DNA of 64,000 bases from Mucilaginibacter kameinonensis (GTDB lineage Bacteria > Bacteroidota > Bacteroidia > Sphingobacteriales > Sphingobacteriaceae). The stretch spans positions 1,488,001 through 1,552,000 of the forward strand of contig NZ_RCWZ01000001.1 in the NCBI RefSeq assembly GCF_003675385.1. Reading direction: 5' to 3'. Under the pieces are notes generated by a model. It searched no databases and was not told where the DNA came from. It saw nothing but the letters and a program-made list of their open reading frames with translations. Below are positions 15,734 through 26,000 of this stretch, piece by piece; the first letter of the stretch is position 1; each line of letters opens with the position of its first letter. The position numbers were made by a program, and so were the translations under genes.

Positions 15734-15850
15734 CCATAAAGCGATACGTATTCAGGTAAGAACAAATAAGAATATTTTATATTTGAAAGCCAGCCTGTCA
15801 CTATGCATCATTTACATACTGTATACAGCACCTTAGATAACCCTCCCAGT

Positions 15851-16327
15851 ATGTTGTATTTAATCATGCGTTATGCTTTCGTGGCGTTATTTGTAGGTTT
15901 TTGTATTGCGATGTATTTTGGAAAAGGGAAAAATTTGAAAGTAACGCTTAACACGGGGCAGCAGGTTAATGCTTTTTTGGCGGTGATACCACCAGTTGTA
16001 ATCTTTTCTTTCTTATACTTAAGTATCGAAAAGTTAAAAATCGATGTTTACAAACATGATGAGGCCCTGTTAAACAGCAACAGCAAGGAACTTAAGATAG
16101 TGGAAGGAGTAGTGGAAAATTATTATCCTGAATCAAAGGAGGGGCATGGTAATGAAGGATTTACTGTGCAAGGTGTTTCATTCCATTATTCTCATTTTGA
16201 AGTAGGACGCTCAGGTTATCATCAAACATTCTTTTACGGTGGGGTTATTCGCCCCAATTTATATGTCAGATTAACTTATTATGACGACGGAGATAGAAAT
16301 GCTATACTTAAGCTTGAATCGGAATAA
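15851..16327 (+). CDS. Hypothetical membrane protein
   Basis: A 158-residue protein from ATG 15851 (MLYLIMRYAF). Two hydrophobic segments (residues ~5-22 and ~40-58, AFLAVIPPVVIFSFLYLSI) precede a ~95-residue soluble tail with an EGVVENYYPESKEGHGNEGFTV region. The frame is open to ATG 15803, but the extra 16 residues are hydrophilic and the later start suits a membrane protein. I recognise no family. It converges on the DUF5009 gene and stands alone. Confidence 0.65.
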   Translation: MLYLIMRYAFVALFVGFCIAMYFGKGKNLKVTLNTGQQVNAFLAVIPPVVIFSFLYLSIEKLKIDVYKHDEALLNSNSKELKIVEGVVENYYPESKEGHGNEGFTVQGVSFHYSHFEVGRSGYHQTFFYGGVIRPNLYVRLTYYDDGDRNAILKLESE

Positions 16328-16397
16328 TATGTTCATCAAGGCGATCCGAATGTAAAATGATCTGTGCCGTTATCGAATCAACGGCGCAAATCGTAAG

Positions 16398-17576
16398 TTA
16401 TATTTTCAGAAAAATCTTATTCCTGTATAAAATATAAAGCAGTGTTAGCTGCACTAAAACCACAGATATGGCTGCCCATACCGGCTGCCAGTTTTGGGCA
16501 AGATGGCTAATGATACCGCCAAAGAAATAATTTGCGGTATGTTGAAAATCTATCATTCCTTCGGAGGCAAGGTAGATCACTATCGAATTTACGCCGATAA
16601 GCACAAAAGGGAAAGCCCATTTGCGGAAACCGGCAACATCAATAATTAAATAAAATACCGAAAGGAAAATCAGGCTCCAACCACCAACAAACAGCACGAA
16701 AGAGCTGCTCCACAAGCGCTTGTTGATGGGGAAAAACAGATCCCAAAGTAAACCTACACTAATAAAGAGCAAACCAACCACGAATAAGCTTACCCCCTTT
16801 TTCCACATAGGCCATTTTACTGATTCAAGCTTTAAAAATTGGCCGGTGAATATCCCCAACATGGCTGTACCTATTGCCGGGATGGTAGATAGCACACCCT
16901 CCGGGTCATGTACCTTATCATGCAGCCTGCCGGGAAGCAGCAAGCGGTCGATGTAAGATTCCAGGCTGCCATTCATGGTTAAAACCCCGGCCCCATAACC
17001 CGGTACAGGGATCCATTCCATAGCTGCCCAATAGCCCAGCAACAAAATACCGAACCATAGAATTTGACCTTTGGTACCAACATTCAGATAAATGATACCT
17101 GCAAAAAACCAGGCAAGCCCGATGCGGCCCAGCACGCTGGCAAAGCGGGTGTTTTCATAGCCGTTGAATTTAAACAGCCCATTAACCACCATGCCTAAAA
17201 AAAGCAGAATCACAGCGCGCCTGATCATGGAGCGATAAATTTCGCCCTTTGCCGCTGAGGGTAATAGATGCGGATGATTTACTCCATATTTTGCCGCTTT
17301 ACTTCCCATGGAGTAAGGCATAGATACGCCTGCAATAAACAGGAACAGCGGAAAGATCATATCATAAAAAGTAATACCGTTCCACACAGTATGATGCAGC
17401 TGCCCCGACATCCATACCGGTAATGGCCAGCCGGTAGCTTTAGCAAGCGCGTGTACAACACCTTCCCCGCTCATGATCCAGAACATATCAAAACCACGGA
17501 GCGCATCTAATGATAACAGTCGTACAGGTTTTTTTACAGGGTTATCCGATGATTTGCTTGTATTATTCGTTTCCAT
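16398..17576 (-). CDS. HGSNAT/DUF5009-like membrane acyltransferase
   Basis: A 392-residue protein with about 10 membrane segments. The N-terminal RLLSLDALRGFDMFWIMSGE and the following HHTVWNGITFYDMIFPLFLF match heparan-alpha-glucosaminide N-acetyltransferase and DUF5009 proteins. His62 aligns with the active-site His of human HGSNAT (H-x-x-W-N-G). That family acetylates a terminal glucosamine across a membrane using acetyl-CoA. The start codon overlaps the stop of the GH89 gene by one nucleotide, so the two are translationally coupled. The product could pre-acetylate a glucosamine end for the GH89 enzyme, or use another sugar. Confidence 0.8.
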   Translation of the reverse strand: METNNTSKSSDNPVKKPVRLLSLDALRGFDMFWIMSGEGVVHALAKATGWPLPVWMSGQLHHTVWNGITFYDMIFPLFLFIAGVSMPYSMGSKAAKYGVNHPHLLPSAAKGEIYRSMIRRAVILLFLGMVVNGLFKFNGYENTRFASVLGRIGLAWFFAGIIYLNVGTKGQILWFGILLLGYWAAMEWIPVPGYGAGVLTMNGSLESYIDRLLLPGRLHDKVHDPEGVLSTIPAIGTAMLGIFTGQFLKLESVKWPMWKKGVSLFVVGLLFISVGLLWDLFFPINKRLWSSSFVLFVGGWSLIFLSVFYLIIDVAGFRKWAFPFVLIGVNSIVIYLASEGMIDFQHTANYFFGGIISHLAQNWQPVWAAISVVLVQLTLLYILYRNKIFLKI

Positions 17577-19789
17577 TATTCAAGATCCTTAGCCATTGCT
17601 GTTCTGTATTTTTCATAGAGCTGCTGTGCAACCGATGTGCTGTTACCAACAGGCGTAACAGGATATGCTTTGGATGAATTAACCCATTGCCATTCCCAAC
17701 TACTTATCGATTTGTCAAAGAGCTTAAAGTCGGGTTCTTTACCTGTTTCGATCGATTCCTTCTGCAGCGTAAAAAACTTTTGCCACCGTGTTTTATAAAA
17801 ATCATTGAGTAAACCGCTCCACTGCCTGCACGAGTATTCATGCAGCGGACTATCAGCATCGCCCCAAAGTGTTATCAGGTTGCGGGCATTTTTTTCATAA
17901 AGCGCTTTTTCACTCGGGTTAGTGCCCCAATTGCGGGCATCGGCTATCCAGGGGCCAAGCATAAAATCCTTTTGAGTGGCCAACAGCCTGTCCATGTCAG
18001 CTATCAGGTTGATATAATCGTTACTATACTGCTCAAAAGATTTAAGGTCTTTATCACGATAAGCCTTCACCCATTTCAACTGAAGTGGGCGGCCGTAGTT
18101 TGCCAGCACTTGCCGGGTTACATCAACCAGGTCGTAATTAAAACCGCTGCTTTGCTTGCATGCCGGTATAGCTGCAACCATTTTATCCCAGGCGGGCAAT
18201 AAGTCCTTACGGTTATAGTTTAGATGTGTACGGGTCCATACAGCGGCAGAATCAAGGGTTGGCCTGCCTGTAATGATCGATTCGGCGCCATCGCGGATAT
18301 CTTTGCCGTTGAAAACGGTAGTCCTGAGGGTTTGCCAGGCATCCACGGCATCTTTGCTTTTCACACCATAGCGATTGAAGAGATAGGCCGGCAGCCACTC
18401 ATCTAGGTTGACAGGTTTATTTTGCCAGGTGTTTTGCGTCATTAACTCATAAAGCACCGGCGTTTGCTCTATGGCTTCCATGGTTAAGCCAATGCCTACC
18501 ATCCGCCCCGATTTGGGATCATTTAGCGCCTGTGCAGGTTGTGCGGCTACAGCTTCTATCCTCCCGAACAAACTGTTATTGCCGCCGTAATTGTGCAGCA
18601 TGTTCCAGATCCAGGGTTTGCCGTAAAAAGCTTCGGTACGTTTCCAAACCGGTTCATAATCGGTATTAAGATCCAGCACGATCATGTGTTCGTTAGATAC
18701 GGCATTCAATAAAGCTTTGATTTGCTCGTTTTGCCAGAATTTACGATCGCTGAAAAACAGCCAGCCCTGCATTACCCAAACAGCTTTGGGATCCGCATTT
18801 TTCATCCCATCATAAATCCTCGCGCTTAGTTCCGACAGGAATTTTGGATCGTTAGATGGTGGTTCATTCTCGTTAAATGTATCTGCCGAATACAGGTGAT
18901 CGGTACCGTAAACTTTGGTTTGTTCCTGGATGAATTTTTTACCGATATCGGCAAATAAAGGATCTTCCGAATCCAGTATATAAGTATCGGCAAAACCATT
19001 TTTCCAATTGGTTTGCTTCAATTTGGCATTAGGGAAATGCGTTTTGAACGATGCAGGCACATGCCCGGTAAATGCAGGAAGCACAGGCTTGATGCCAAGT
19101 TCACGCTCACGCTGTAATATTTTTACCTGCAGGTCTTTGTGACTGTTTATCCAGCTTGCAGGTAGCGGGCCATCCCATTGATCGATATTGCCCATGTAAA
19201 ACCAGCCAAAATATGCCGGACCGGTAAAAAAATCCTGCATGTCCTTATTGCTGAAACCCATGGATCTGTACACCTTGTCCCATACATATTCCTGGCCGGT
19301 TATAGCCAATGGCATATTAATACCATGCAGGGCCATCCAGTCAATTTCTTTCTCCCAGCGTTTCCAGTCCCACCAGCTCATGCTATAGCTATAGGTGCAA
19401 TAATTAAGGTAATAGCGATACTGATATGGCGTAGCTTTCCGGATCTTTTTAGCCGGCATGGGTAAACTTACGGGCAGGTTTAAGTTTGTACCGTTCCAGG
19501 TAACCTGGCAGTGGGCATATTCGGTAAGGTAATAATACAAGGCGGACGCCACAGCCACACCGTTATTGCCCCTTAATATGATTTTGCCTTTTGCACCTTC
19601 TACCTCAAAAACATCCTTGGCGTCTGCCGCCGGAAGTGGTTGAACAATAAACTTTTGCGCGTTACCGGGTATAACCCTTTTTATTAAAGCATAAGATGAT
19701 TGAACGTTTAGCTGTGCCCGGGCATTTATTGTTGTTAAACACATACCGCCGAGCAATACACAAATAAAAAGCTTTGTTTTACAGCTCAT
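17576..19789 (-). CDS. Alpha-N-acetylglucosaminidase, GH89
   Basis: A 737-residue NAGLU-type enzyme removing terminal alpha-GlcNAc. Signal peptide to ~residue 26 (INARAQ). The small N-terminal domain is followed by the family core: YYLNYCTYSYSMSWWDWKRW, MALHGINMPLAITGQEYVW, FFTGPAYFGWFYMGNIDQWD and the catalytic-region NTFNENEPPSND. The length matches bacterial and human family members (~720-740). It is the sixth gene of a minus-strand locus, 0 nt after GH28 and overlapping the acyltransferase by 1 nt. The substrate is likely a glycan with alpha-GlcNAc, for example heparan-like or mucin-like chains. Confidence 0.92.
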   Translation of the reverse strand: MSCKTKLFICVLLGGMCLTTINARAQLNVQSSYALIKRVIPGNAQKFIVQPLPAADAKDVFEVEGAKGKIILRGNNGVAVASALYYYLTEYAHCQVTWNGTNLNLPVSLPMPAKKIRKATPYQYRYYLNYCTYSYSMSWWDWKRWEKEIDWMALHGINMPLAITGQEYVWDKVYRSMGFSNKDMQDFFTGPAYFGWFYMGNIDQWDGPLPASWINSHKDLQVKILQRERELGIKPVLPAFTGHVPASFKTHFPNAKLKQTNWKNGFADTYILDSEDPLFADIGKKFIQEQTKVYGTDHLYSADTFNENEPPSNDPKFLSELSARIYDGMKNADPKAVWVMQGWLFFSDRKFWQNEQIKALLNAVSNEHMIVLDLNTDYEPVWKRTEAFYGKPWIWNMLHNYGGNNSLFGRIEAVAAQPAQALNDPKSGRMVGIGLTMEAIEQTPVLYELMTQNTWQNKPVNLDEWLPAYLFNRYGVKSKDAVDAWQTLRTTVFNGKDIRDGAESIITGRPTLDSAAVWTRTHLNYNRKDLLPAWDKMVAAIPACKQSSGFNYDLVDVTRQVLANYGRPLQLKWVKAYRDKDLKSFEQYSNDYINLIADMDRLLATQKDFMLGPWIADARNWGTNPSEKALYEKNARNLITLWGDADSPLHEYSCRQWSGLLNDFYKTRWQKFFTLQKESIETGKEPDFKLFDKSISSWEWQWVNSSKAYPVTPVGNSTSVAQQLYEKYRTAMAKDLE

Positions 19790-21343
19790 TTAATTTGAAG
19801 TTTTAGGGTTGTTGGTTTTTATGATCTGCTCGCGTTTATCGGTGGGTTGAATATCCTGTAATAATTTAACCTTAACATTATTTAAATACAATAGGGGCAA
19901 TGTTTTAAAGCCAGATACATTGATTTTATCGGCAGCCAGTTCGCTCACATCATCAAAAACAAACGGTGTACGGAAATCCTGACCGGTGTAATTGATATGG
20001 ATGTTTTTCAGGTTGAGTCCCTCCGTATGCCGCGCATAAAAGGCTGATGCAGGTAATTCGCCAAACATGGAAAATTCAGGGTATGAGGAGATTTTTTCAG
20101 GCACTCTGGTTAAAGAATCGATGTTGAAAAACGCCGTTTGCTTTTTGGCTGAGCCTTTATAGGTGATGTCGATGTTCTCCAACGTAACGTCCCTAACCGG
20201 CGAACCCGGGATCCCGGAAACCGAAGATGGGAAAATATTGTGTGCAAATTGCTCCAGCGGACCTTCTTCGTGATAGCCTGCATCCGGTTTTCCGGCCGGT
20301 ACTTCAACTTTGACATCGCCTATGTAAACGCGGCTGATCTCGCCTACTGGCCTTGTTTTGGCACGTTTGCCCAACCTGATAAATATGGCGTTACCTGTGT
20401 TTTTAGCTATAACACCCTTAATATCGATATCCTGGATAATAGCACCATCTACCGATTCAATGGCCACGGCAGAGCGGAAGGTATCGTACACATAAATATC
20501 GCGAACGGTTATTTTTTTGAAACCACCCCATGATGCGGTTCCCATTTTAAAGGCACTGGCGCTTGAACGAATCTTGCAATTGGCAATGTATATATTTTCG
20601 CAAGCGCCTTGTGGGTCGGATGATTTCAGACAGATCCCATCGTCGGCTACGTTAAAAAAACTATTGGTGAGTTTTACGTTTTTGCAATCAACGAGGTCAA
20701 TCCCGTCATTATTTAAAAATGTATTGCTGATCACGTTAATGCTGTCAATAACCATATTGGTACAGCTTCTGTAATCCTGGATCCAGCACAATCCATTTTT
20801 AATGGTAAAGTTTTTAAGGTTGATCTTGTCGCACTTTTCAAATACAATAAGCTTAGGCCTGTTATCTTCTTCAGGGCGCAGCTGGTGCCAGTCGTTATAG
20901 GTTTTCCATTCCTTATCTTTTAGCGTGCCATTGTTCAGCATCCGGTAAATATCTTTGATCAATGCATCGCCCTGCCCGTCAATAGTACCTTTTCCGGTGA
21001 TGGAAATGTTTTGTTGCTTTTCTGCAACAATCAGCGCAGAAGCCTTTTCGGGACCGTAAGTAATGCGTTTTGCAGAACCTAACAATTCAGCGCCTGCGGT
21101 AAGGTGTAACTCAATATTCGATCGCAGGTGAATAACACTGGTTACGAATTTACCAACCGGGATCCAAATAGTTCCTCCACCCGCTTCGGCGGCTTTGTCA
21201 ATCGCATCCTGAATGACACGGACATTGTCGGTTTTGCCATCGGCCACCGCGCCCAGCTTTTTAATATTATAAACCTTTTGCTGCGCGGATGCAACATTGA
21301 TCAGGGTTGCGGAAAACAGGAATAACAGGATTGCTCTCATCAT
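19790..21343 (-). CDS. GH28 family polygalacturonase-like enzyme
   Basis: A 517-residue secreted protein from the Met-Met start at 21343 (MMRAILLFLFSATLINVASA signal peptide). The frame is open to 21418, but that extension would bury the signal peptide. Pectate-lyase-superfamily fold: VYNIKKLGAVADGKTDNVRVIQDAIDKA at the start, then GH28 hallmarks NNDGIDLVDCKNV and SSDPQGACENIYI and a C-terminal parallel beta-helix. The usual NTD, DD and GHG motifs are partly altered (NDGID and ADDGICLK are visible, no clear GHG), so the exact glycosidic bond is uncertain. It follows SusD and abuts GH89. Confidence 0.82.
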   Translation of the reverse strand: MMRAILLFLFSATLINVASAQQKVYNIKKLGAVADGKTDNVRVIQDAIDKAAEAGGGTIWIPVGKFVTSVIHLRSNIELHLTAGAELLGSAKRITYGPEKASALIVAEKQQNISITGKGTIDGQGDALIKDIYRMLNNGTLKDKEWKTYNDWHQLRPEEDNRPKLIVFEKCDKINLKNFTIKNGLCWIQDYRSCTNMVIDSINVISNTFLNNDGIDLVDCKNVKLTNSFFNVADDGICLKSSDPQGACENIYIANCKIRSSASAFKMGTASWGGFKKITVRDIYVYDTFRSAVAIESVDGAIIQDIDIKGVIAKNTGNAIFIRLGKRAKTRPVGEISRVYIGDVKVEVPAGKPDAGYHEEGPLEQFAHNIFPSSVSGIPGSPVRDVTLENIDITYKGSAKKQTAFFNIDSLTRVPEKISSYPEFSMFGELPASAFYARHTEGLNLKNIHINYTGQDFRTPFVFDDVSELAADKINVSGFKTLPLLYLNNVKVKLLQDIQPTDKREQIIKTNNPKTSN

Positions 21344-21435
21344 ATTTATAAAGGCTTTTACATAGCCACTCTCTTTATAATTAAAGTTTGCGGCAGTTAA
21401 AGTAATCACTTTCATCAAAAAATTACCCGTAATAA

Positions 21436-21463
21436 AATCCCCGGCCGTTTCCAGCCGGGGATT
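21436..21463 (-). terminator. Intercistronic hairpin between susD and GH28
   Basis: AATCCCCGGC (21436-21445) and GCCGGGGATT (21454-21463) form a perfect 10-bp stem with an 8-nt loop. Read on the minus strand it lies 16 nt after the SusD stop and is followed by a short T-rich tract (TTTTATT). It may act as a partial terminator or an mRNA-stabilising end that keeps SusC/SusD transcripts above those of the enzymes. Confidence 0.55.
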
Positions 21464-21478
21464 ACTAATTATGGATTA

Positions 21479-23071
21479 TCAATAGCCCGGGTTTTGTTTC
21501 AATTTAGGGTTTAACTGAATTTCCGGATTTGGTATCGGGAAGATCCGGTGGTTTGGATCCGCATCTGTTTTTATACCCCATGCTTTTTCAAACTGTCCAA
21601 AACGGATCAGGTCATTACGACGCCACCACTCAACCGCAAATTCGCGTCCGCGCTCATCAAGGATATCTGAAAGTGCTACAGAACCTAATGAAGCCGCCTT
21701 TGCACGGCTGCGCACCTGGTTAACCAACGTTAAAGGCGAGTCGCCATTGGTGGCGGTAGCACCTCTTAAAATAGCCTCGGCCTTCATCAGCAATATATCA
21801 GCATACCTGAACATCGGCACATCGTTACCCTGGTTACGTGAGGTAGAAGTGCTGTCCGGATAAAATTTGTTGTTACGGTAGCCTTCTTCATTGGCAAGTT
21901 CATCATTGCCTATATCAAATGTGGCTTTGTTTCTCCAGATGATATCAGGCGTAAACTCTAACTGGTGTTTCACTACACCACCCGGATCAGATCCGCTATA
22001 ATTATCATCCAAACCTTTGTTGGTGGTGGTAATCATGATAGGCGTACCGTCGTTGTAATATTGCTTCCCGGTTAAGTATTGTTTTTTACGCACGTCATTA
22101 GCGTCGTTAAAAAGCGCATAATAGGTTGGGAAGGTATACATTGGCCCATCGGGTGCATAAGGCAGGCTGTACTTGGTTTTTAGGGCCGGGTGCAGTGTCC
22201 ACCGGGCATAGTATTGCCCCTGCGCCAGGTTTCCATCGTAAGGGATAGCAAAAATGAAATCCTTTATCTGCGGACCGTTATTTGGCCTGAACATCCCCAG
22301 GTAATCGGCATCCAAAGCGTATTTGTTGTCTTTAATCACGTTATCACACATGGTAACCGCGTCCTGGTATCTTGGTGTACCAATGTAATAAGCGGCATTC
22401 AGATACATTTTTGCCAGTATGGTGTATGCAAGATACTTTGTAGGCCTGCCATAAGTTGATACGTCAACAGTACTGCTCAGGTTGGGGATCTGGGCCAATA
22501 ACTCGCTTTCAACAAAGGCAAACACCTGTGCACGGGTTTGGGTTCCCAAATTGGTAGTATCGCCAAAACTTTTGGAGATAGGCACATTACCAAACAGGTC
22601 CATCATGTAAAAGTATGCCATGGCGCGCATGGTTTTTATCTCGGCTACGGTTTGGTCTTTAGCTGCACTTTCTGCCACCGACGAAAATAATGATAACACC
22701 TGGTTACAGGTACTGATGGTTGAGAAACCCCATGTCCAGTCGTCTTCAAATATGGTATTATCAGGGGTATAAGTATGCAGGTTAAGGGTTGAATAAGTAC
22801 CGCCGTCAAGCCAGTTACCACCACGGGCAACCAGTACGTTTTCGTCGGTACTTAGGTTTAAAGTAAGCCATAGGTTACGTCCCGGAGTGCCGCGAAAGGT
22901 AGTATAAATTGGCCCTGTTGCCGCCACAAACTGCGCGGGGGTTTTAGGGAAGTTTGCCGGGGTAAGCGTTGATACAGGTACCACATCAAGCTTGGTGCAG
23001 CTTTGTAAAGCCACCAAAGCCATACATGCCGCTAAAAAACTAAAAACTATATGTTGTTTAATACGATTCAT
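21479..23071 (-). CDS. SusD/RagB-family surface lipoprotein
   Basis: A 530-residue SusD-like protein. The lipoprotein signal ends at LVALQSC (Cys ~25). The family helices include AEIKTMRAMAYFYMMDLFGNVP, and the C-terminal signature LDERGREFAVEWWRRNDLIRFG precedes the usual end LKQNPGY. It lies 23 nt after the SusC gene and forms the glycan-binding cap of that transporter. The locus around it (GH28, GH89, acyltransferase) suggests an amino-sugar- or uronate-containing polysaccharide. Confidence 0.92.
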   Translation of the reverse strand: MNRIKQHIVFSFLAACMALVALQSCTKLDVVPVSTLTPANFPKTPAQFVAATGPIYTTFRGTPGRNLWLTLNLSTDENVLVARGGNWLDGGTYSTLNLHTYTPDNTIFEDDWTWGFSTISTCNQVLSLFSSVAESAAKDQTVAEIKTMRAMAYFYMMDLFGNVPISKSFGDTTNLGTQTRAQVFAFVESELLAQIPNLSSTVDVSTYGRPTKYLAYTILAKMYLNAAYYIGTPRYQDAVTMCDNVIKDNKYALDADYLGMFRPNNGPQIKDFIFAIPYDGNLAQGQYYARWTLHPALKTKYSLPYAPDGPMYTFPTYYALFNDANDVRKKQYLTGKQYYNDGTPIMITTTNKGLDDNYSGSDPGGVVKHQLEFTPDIIWRNKATFDIGNDELANEEGYRNNKFYPDSTSTSRNQGNDVPMFRYADILLMKAEAILRGATATNGDSPLTLVNQVRSRAKAASLGSVALSDILDERGREFAVEWWRRNDLIRFGQFEKAWGIKTDADPNHRIFPIPNPEIQLNPKLKQNPGY

Positions 23072-23094
23072 CTTGTTTGATCTTTAATGGTTAA

Positions 23095-26000
23095 TTATAA
23101 ATCTACTTGAACACCAACCAGGTAACTGCGTGTTTTAGGATAGAAGTTATTGTAATCTACCCCAATGAATTGCCCGCTTGCCTGGTTATTTAAGCTCAGG
23201 TTCAACTCCGGATCAACACCTTTGTATTTGGTGATGATGAACAGGTTGGTACCGGTTAGATAAACCCTTACACCATGGATATAATTACCCGGAACCTTAA
23301 ATTTATAAGCCAGTGTAGCGTTGCTTAAGCGTACAAAGGTGCCGCTTTCCAGATACCTTGTAGAGAATAAGTTGGCATTTACATCATTACCCGGCTCGCT
23401 TAAGGTTAACACAGGTACGTTGTGTGCCGAGGCCTGCGTTGGCTGGTTAAAGCTTGCAAGCGATGCATCCATAATTTTATTACCACCCTGACCACGGAAG
23501 AAGAAATTAAGGCTGAAGTTTTTATAGTTCAGGTTGTTTCCCCATCCAAAAGTATAGGTAGGTTGCGCGTTGCCGGCATAAGTCTGGTCGGCACTTGTTG
23601 GCGTAGTGGTCGGCTGACCATTAGCACCCTGGAAAGTTGAAACGCCATTGGTTCTGCCTAAATACTTAAGGGTATAAAATTCGCCCAGCGGATAACCGGC
23701 CTCGATGATGGATACGTGGATCCCGCTCTGGCCAGGCGCCTCAGGGTAACCTGCATAAATTTTTGACAGGTTTACACCCAATGAAGTGATCTTGTTTTTG
23801 TTGAAGGCAATGTTTCCGTAAGTATCCCAGCTAAACGCGCCCGATTTTACAGGAGTTCCATTAAGTGCTATCTCTACACCTTTGTTGCTCATGCTACCTA
23901 CGTTGGCAGTTAAGGTTGATACCAGGTTAGTAACTGTTGATACCGGGATCACCGAGATCATATCTGTAGTTTTCTTGTTGTAGATATCCACAGATCCGCC
24001 AAGTCGTCCCTGGAATAAAGAGAAATCGATACCCGCGTTTATGGTGGCAGTAGCTTCCCATTTCAGGTTTGGATTAGGGTTTTGCGTAGGGCCGATAGCG
24101 CCGATATAGTTGCCATTATAATAGAAGCTGCCTGTTGTTCCGTATTGGGTTAGCGGAGTGTAAGCCGGGAAACCTTGTGAGTTACCTGTTTTACCATAAC
24201 CAACACGCACTTTCAGATCGTCAAACAAGTGTTGCGATTTCATGAACGATTCATCGATCACCCTCCATGCGGCAGATCCGGCAGGGAAGTAACCCCAACG
24301 ATGATTGGCACCAAACGCGTTAGAACCATCACGCCTTAAAGAAGCCTGGAAAATATATTTGCCTTTGTAGCTGTAGTTAACGCGTGAGTAAAACGAGATC
24401 AGGCGAAGCGTTTCAACCTGCACGGTTCCGTAGTTAACCAGATAACCGGCAGGAGGGGTACCCAAACCAAGGTTATTATAACCGGTATCATCCGATACGA
24501 AATTTTGATTGGATGACTGGAAGCCGTTACCTGTTGTGGTTTCATCGTACGAATAACCGGCAAGGATCTTGAAATCATTGCTACCCCAGTTATGCACGTA
24601 GCTTAAGTAGTTTTCAAACAGCTTTTTGGTATCCTCATAAGTTGAGCGAATGGCTTGGCCACCCAGGTTTTGAGCCAGTTCCGATGCCGAATTATGGTAG
24701 GTATTGTTATTGGTTGTGCGGCTTTGGTAAGCAAGATTAAAGTTATACAGGAAGCCTGCAGGCAAGGTTAATGTACCTTTTACGTTACCCAATAACAGGT
24801 TTATTTTTTGTTTATAAGTATCATTTTTGATGAGGCCAACCGGGTTATAACCTATCAACAAAGTAGGGTCGGTGTATAAAGTGCCATCTGCATTGTAAAT
24901 TGTGCGGGTAGGCAGGTATTGAACAACTGATTTAAACAAGTTGGGGTTTTGACCATTGGTAGTTGTTTGCGGGATATCATTGATGATCAAATCCGAATTG
25001 GTTACCGAATTGCTCAGTGAGAAATCAAGCTTTAGTTTGTCGTTTAGTGTTTTTTGCGATAGGTTCAGCCTGCCAACAAAACGGTTCAGTCCGCTTCCTT
25101 TTACGATACCCTGGTTTTCGAGGTAGTTGATACTTCCACCGAAAGTTGTTTTATCGCTGCCGCCGCCAAATGATAAGTTATGATTTTGCGAAAAGCCTGT
25201 ATTGCGTTCTATTTCCTTACCCCAGTCAGTATTGCCGCCGTTATCATTTGCTGGTGTAAAACTTTGACCGTTTGCTTTCACATAAGCCCTTAACTGATCG
25301 GCAGTAGCTACTTCAAACCTGTTGGAAATCTTTTGCATAGAAGCATAAGCATCGTAGGTCATGCGTAACTGGCCCGATTTGGCTTTCTTGGTAGTAACTA
25401 TAATTACACCGTTGGTAGCCCTGGTACCATAAATGGCCGATGCAGAAGCATCTTTCAAAACATCGATAGAGGCGATATCTGAAGGAGCTACCAAACTAAA
25501 GTCAGCACCCGGAACGCCGTCTATCACATAAAACGGGGTAGAAGCTGCTCCTGCACGTAATGATGAAGGTCCGCGAAGCGTAACCGTTGCTGTTCCGTTA
25601 GGGTTACCATCGTTAGTGATATTTAAACCGGCAACTTTACCTTCCAAGAGGTCGGCAGGGGTTGCAACAACACCGGCGTTGAATGATTCAGATTTTACGG
25701 TTGAGATGGCGCTGGTCAGTTCCTTTTTGGTACTGGTACCGTAACCTACAACCACAACCTCGTTCAAGCCTTTCTGATCCTCGTTAAGTACAACTGTAAG
25801 CGATGTCTGGCTCTCTACCACTACCTCTTTCATTTCAAACCCGATAAAACGGAACTGAAGTGTGCTGCCTTTTTCAGCATTGATGGTAAATGATCCATCG
25901 GCAGCGGTTGAGGTAATGGTTGACGCGCCTTTAACCTGTACGGTTACCCCCGGAATGGGCAGGCCTTTTTTGTCAACCACCTTACCAGTAACGCGTACCG

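Noticed and set aside
15627..15836. 69-codon frame at the end of the PAS gene
   Set aside because: It lies mostly inside the PAS coding frame and reads as a shadow without signal, helix or family likeness.
20110..20533. Frames within the GH28 gene on both strands
   Set aside because: GH28 reading is continuous with family motifs, so these are chance frames.
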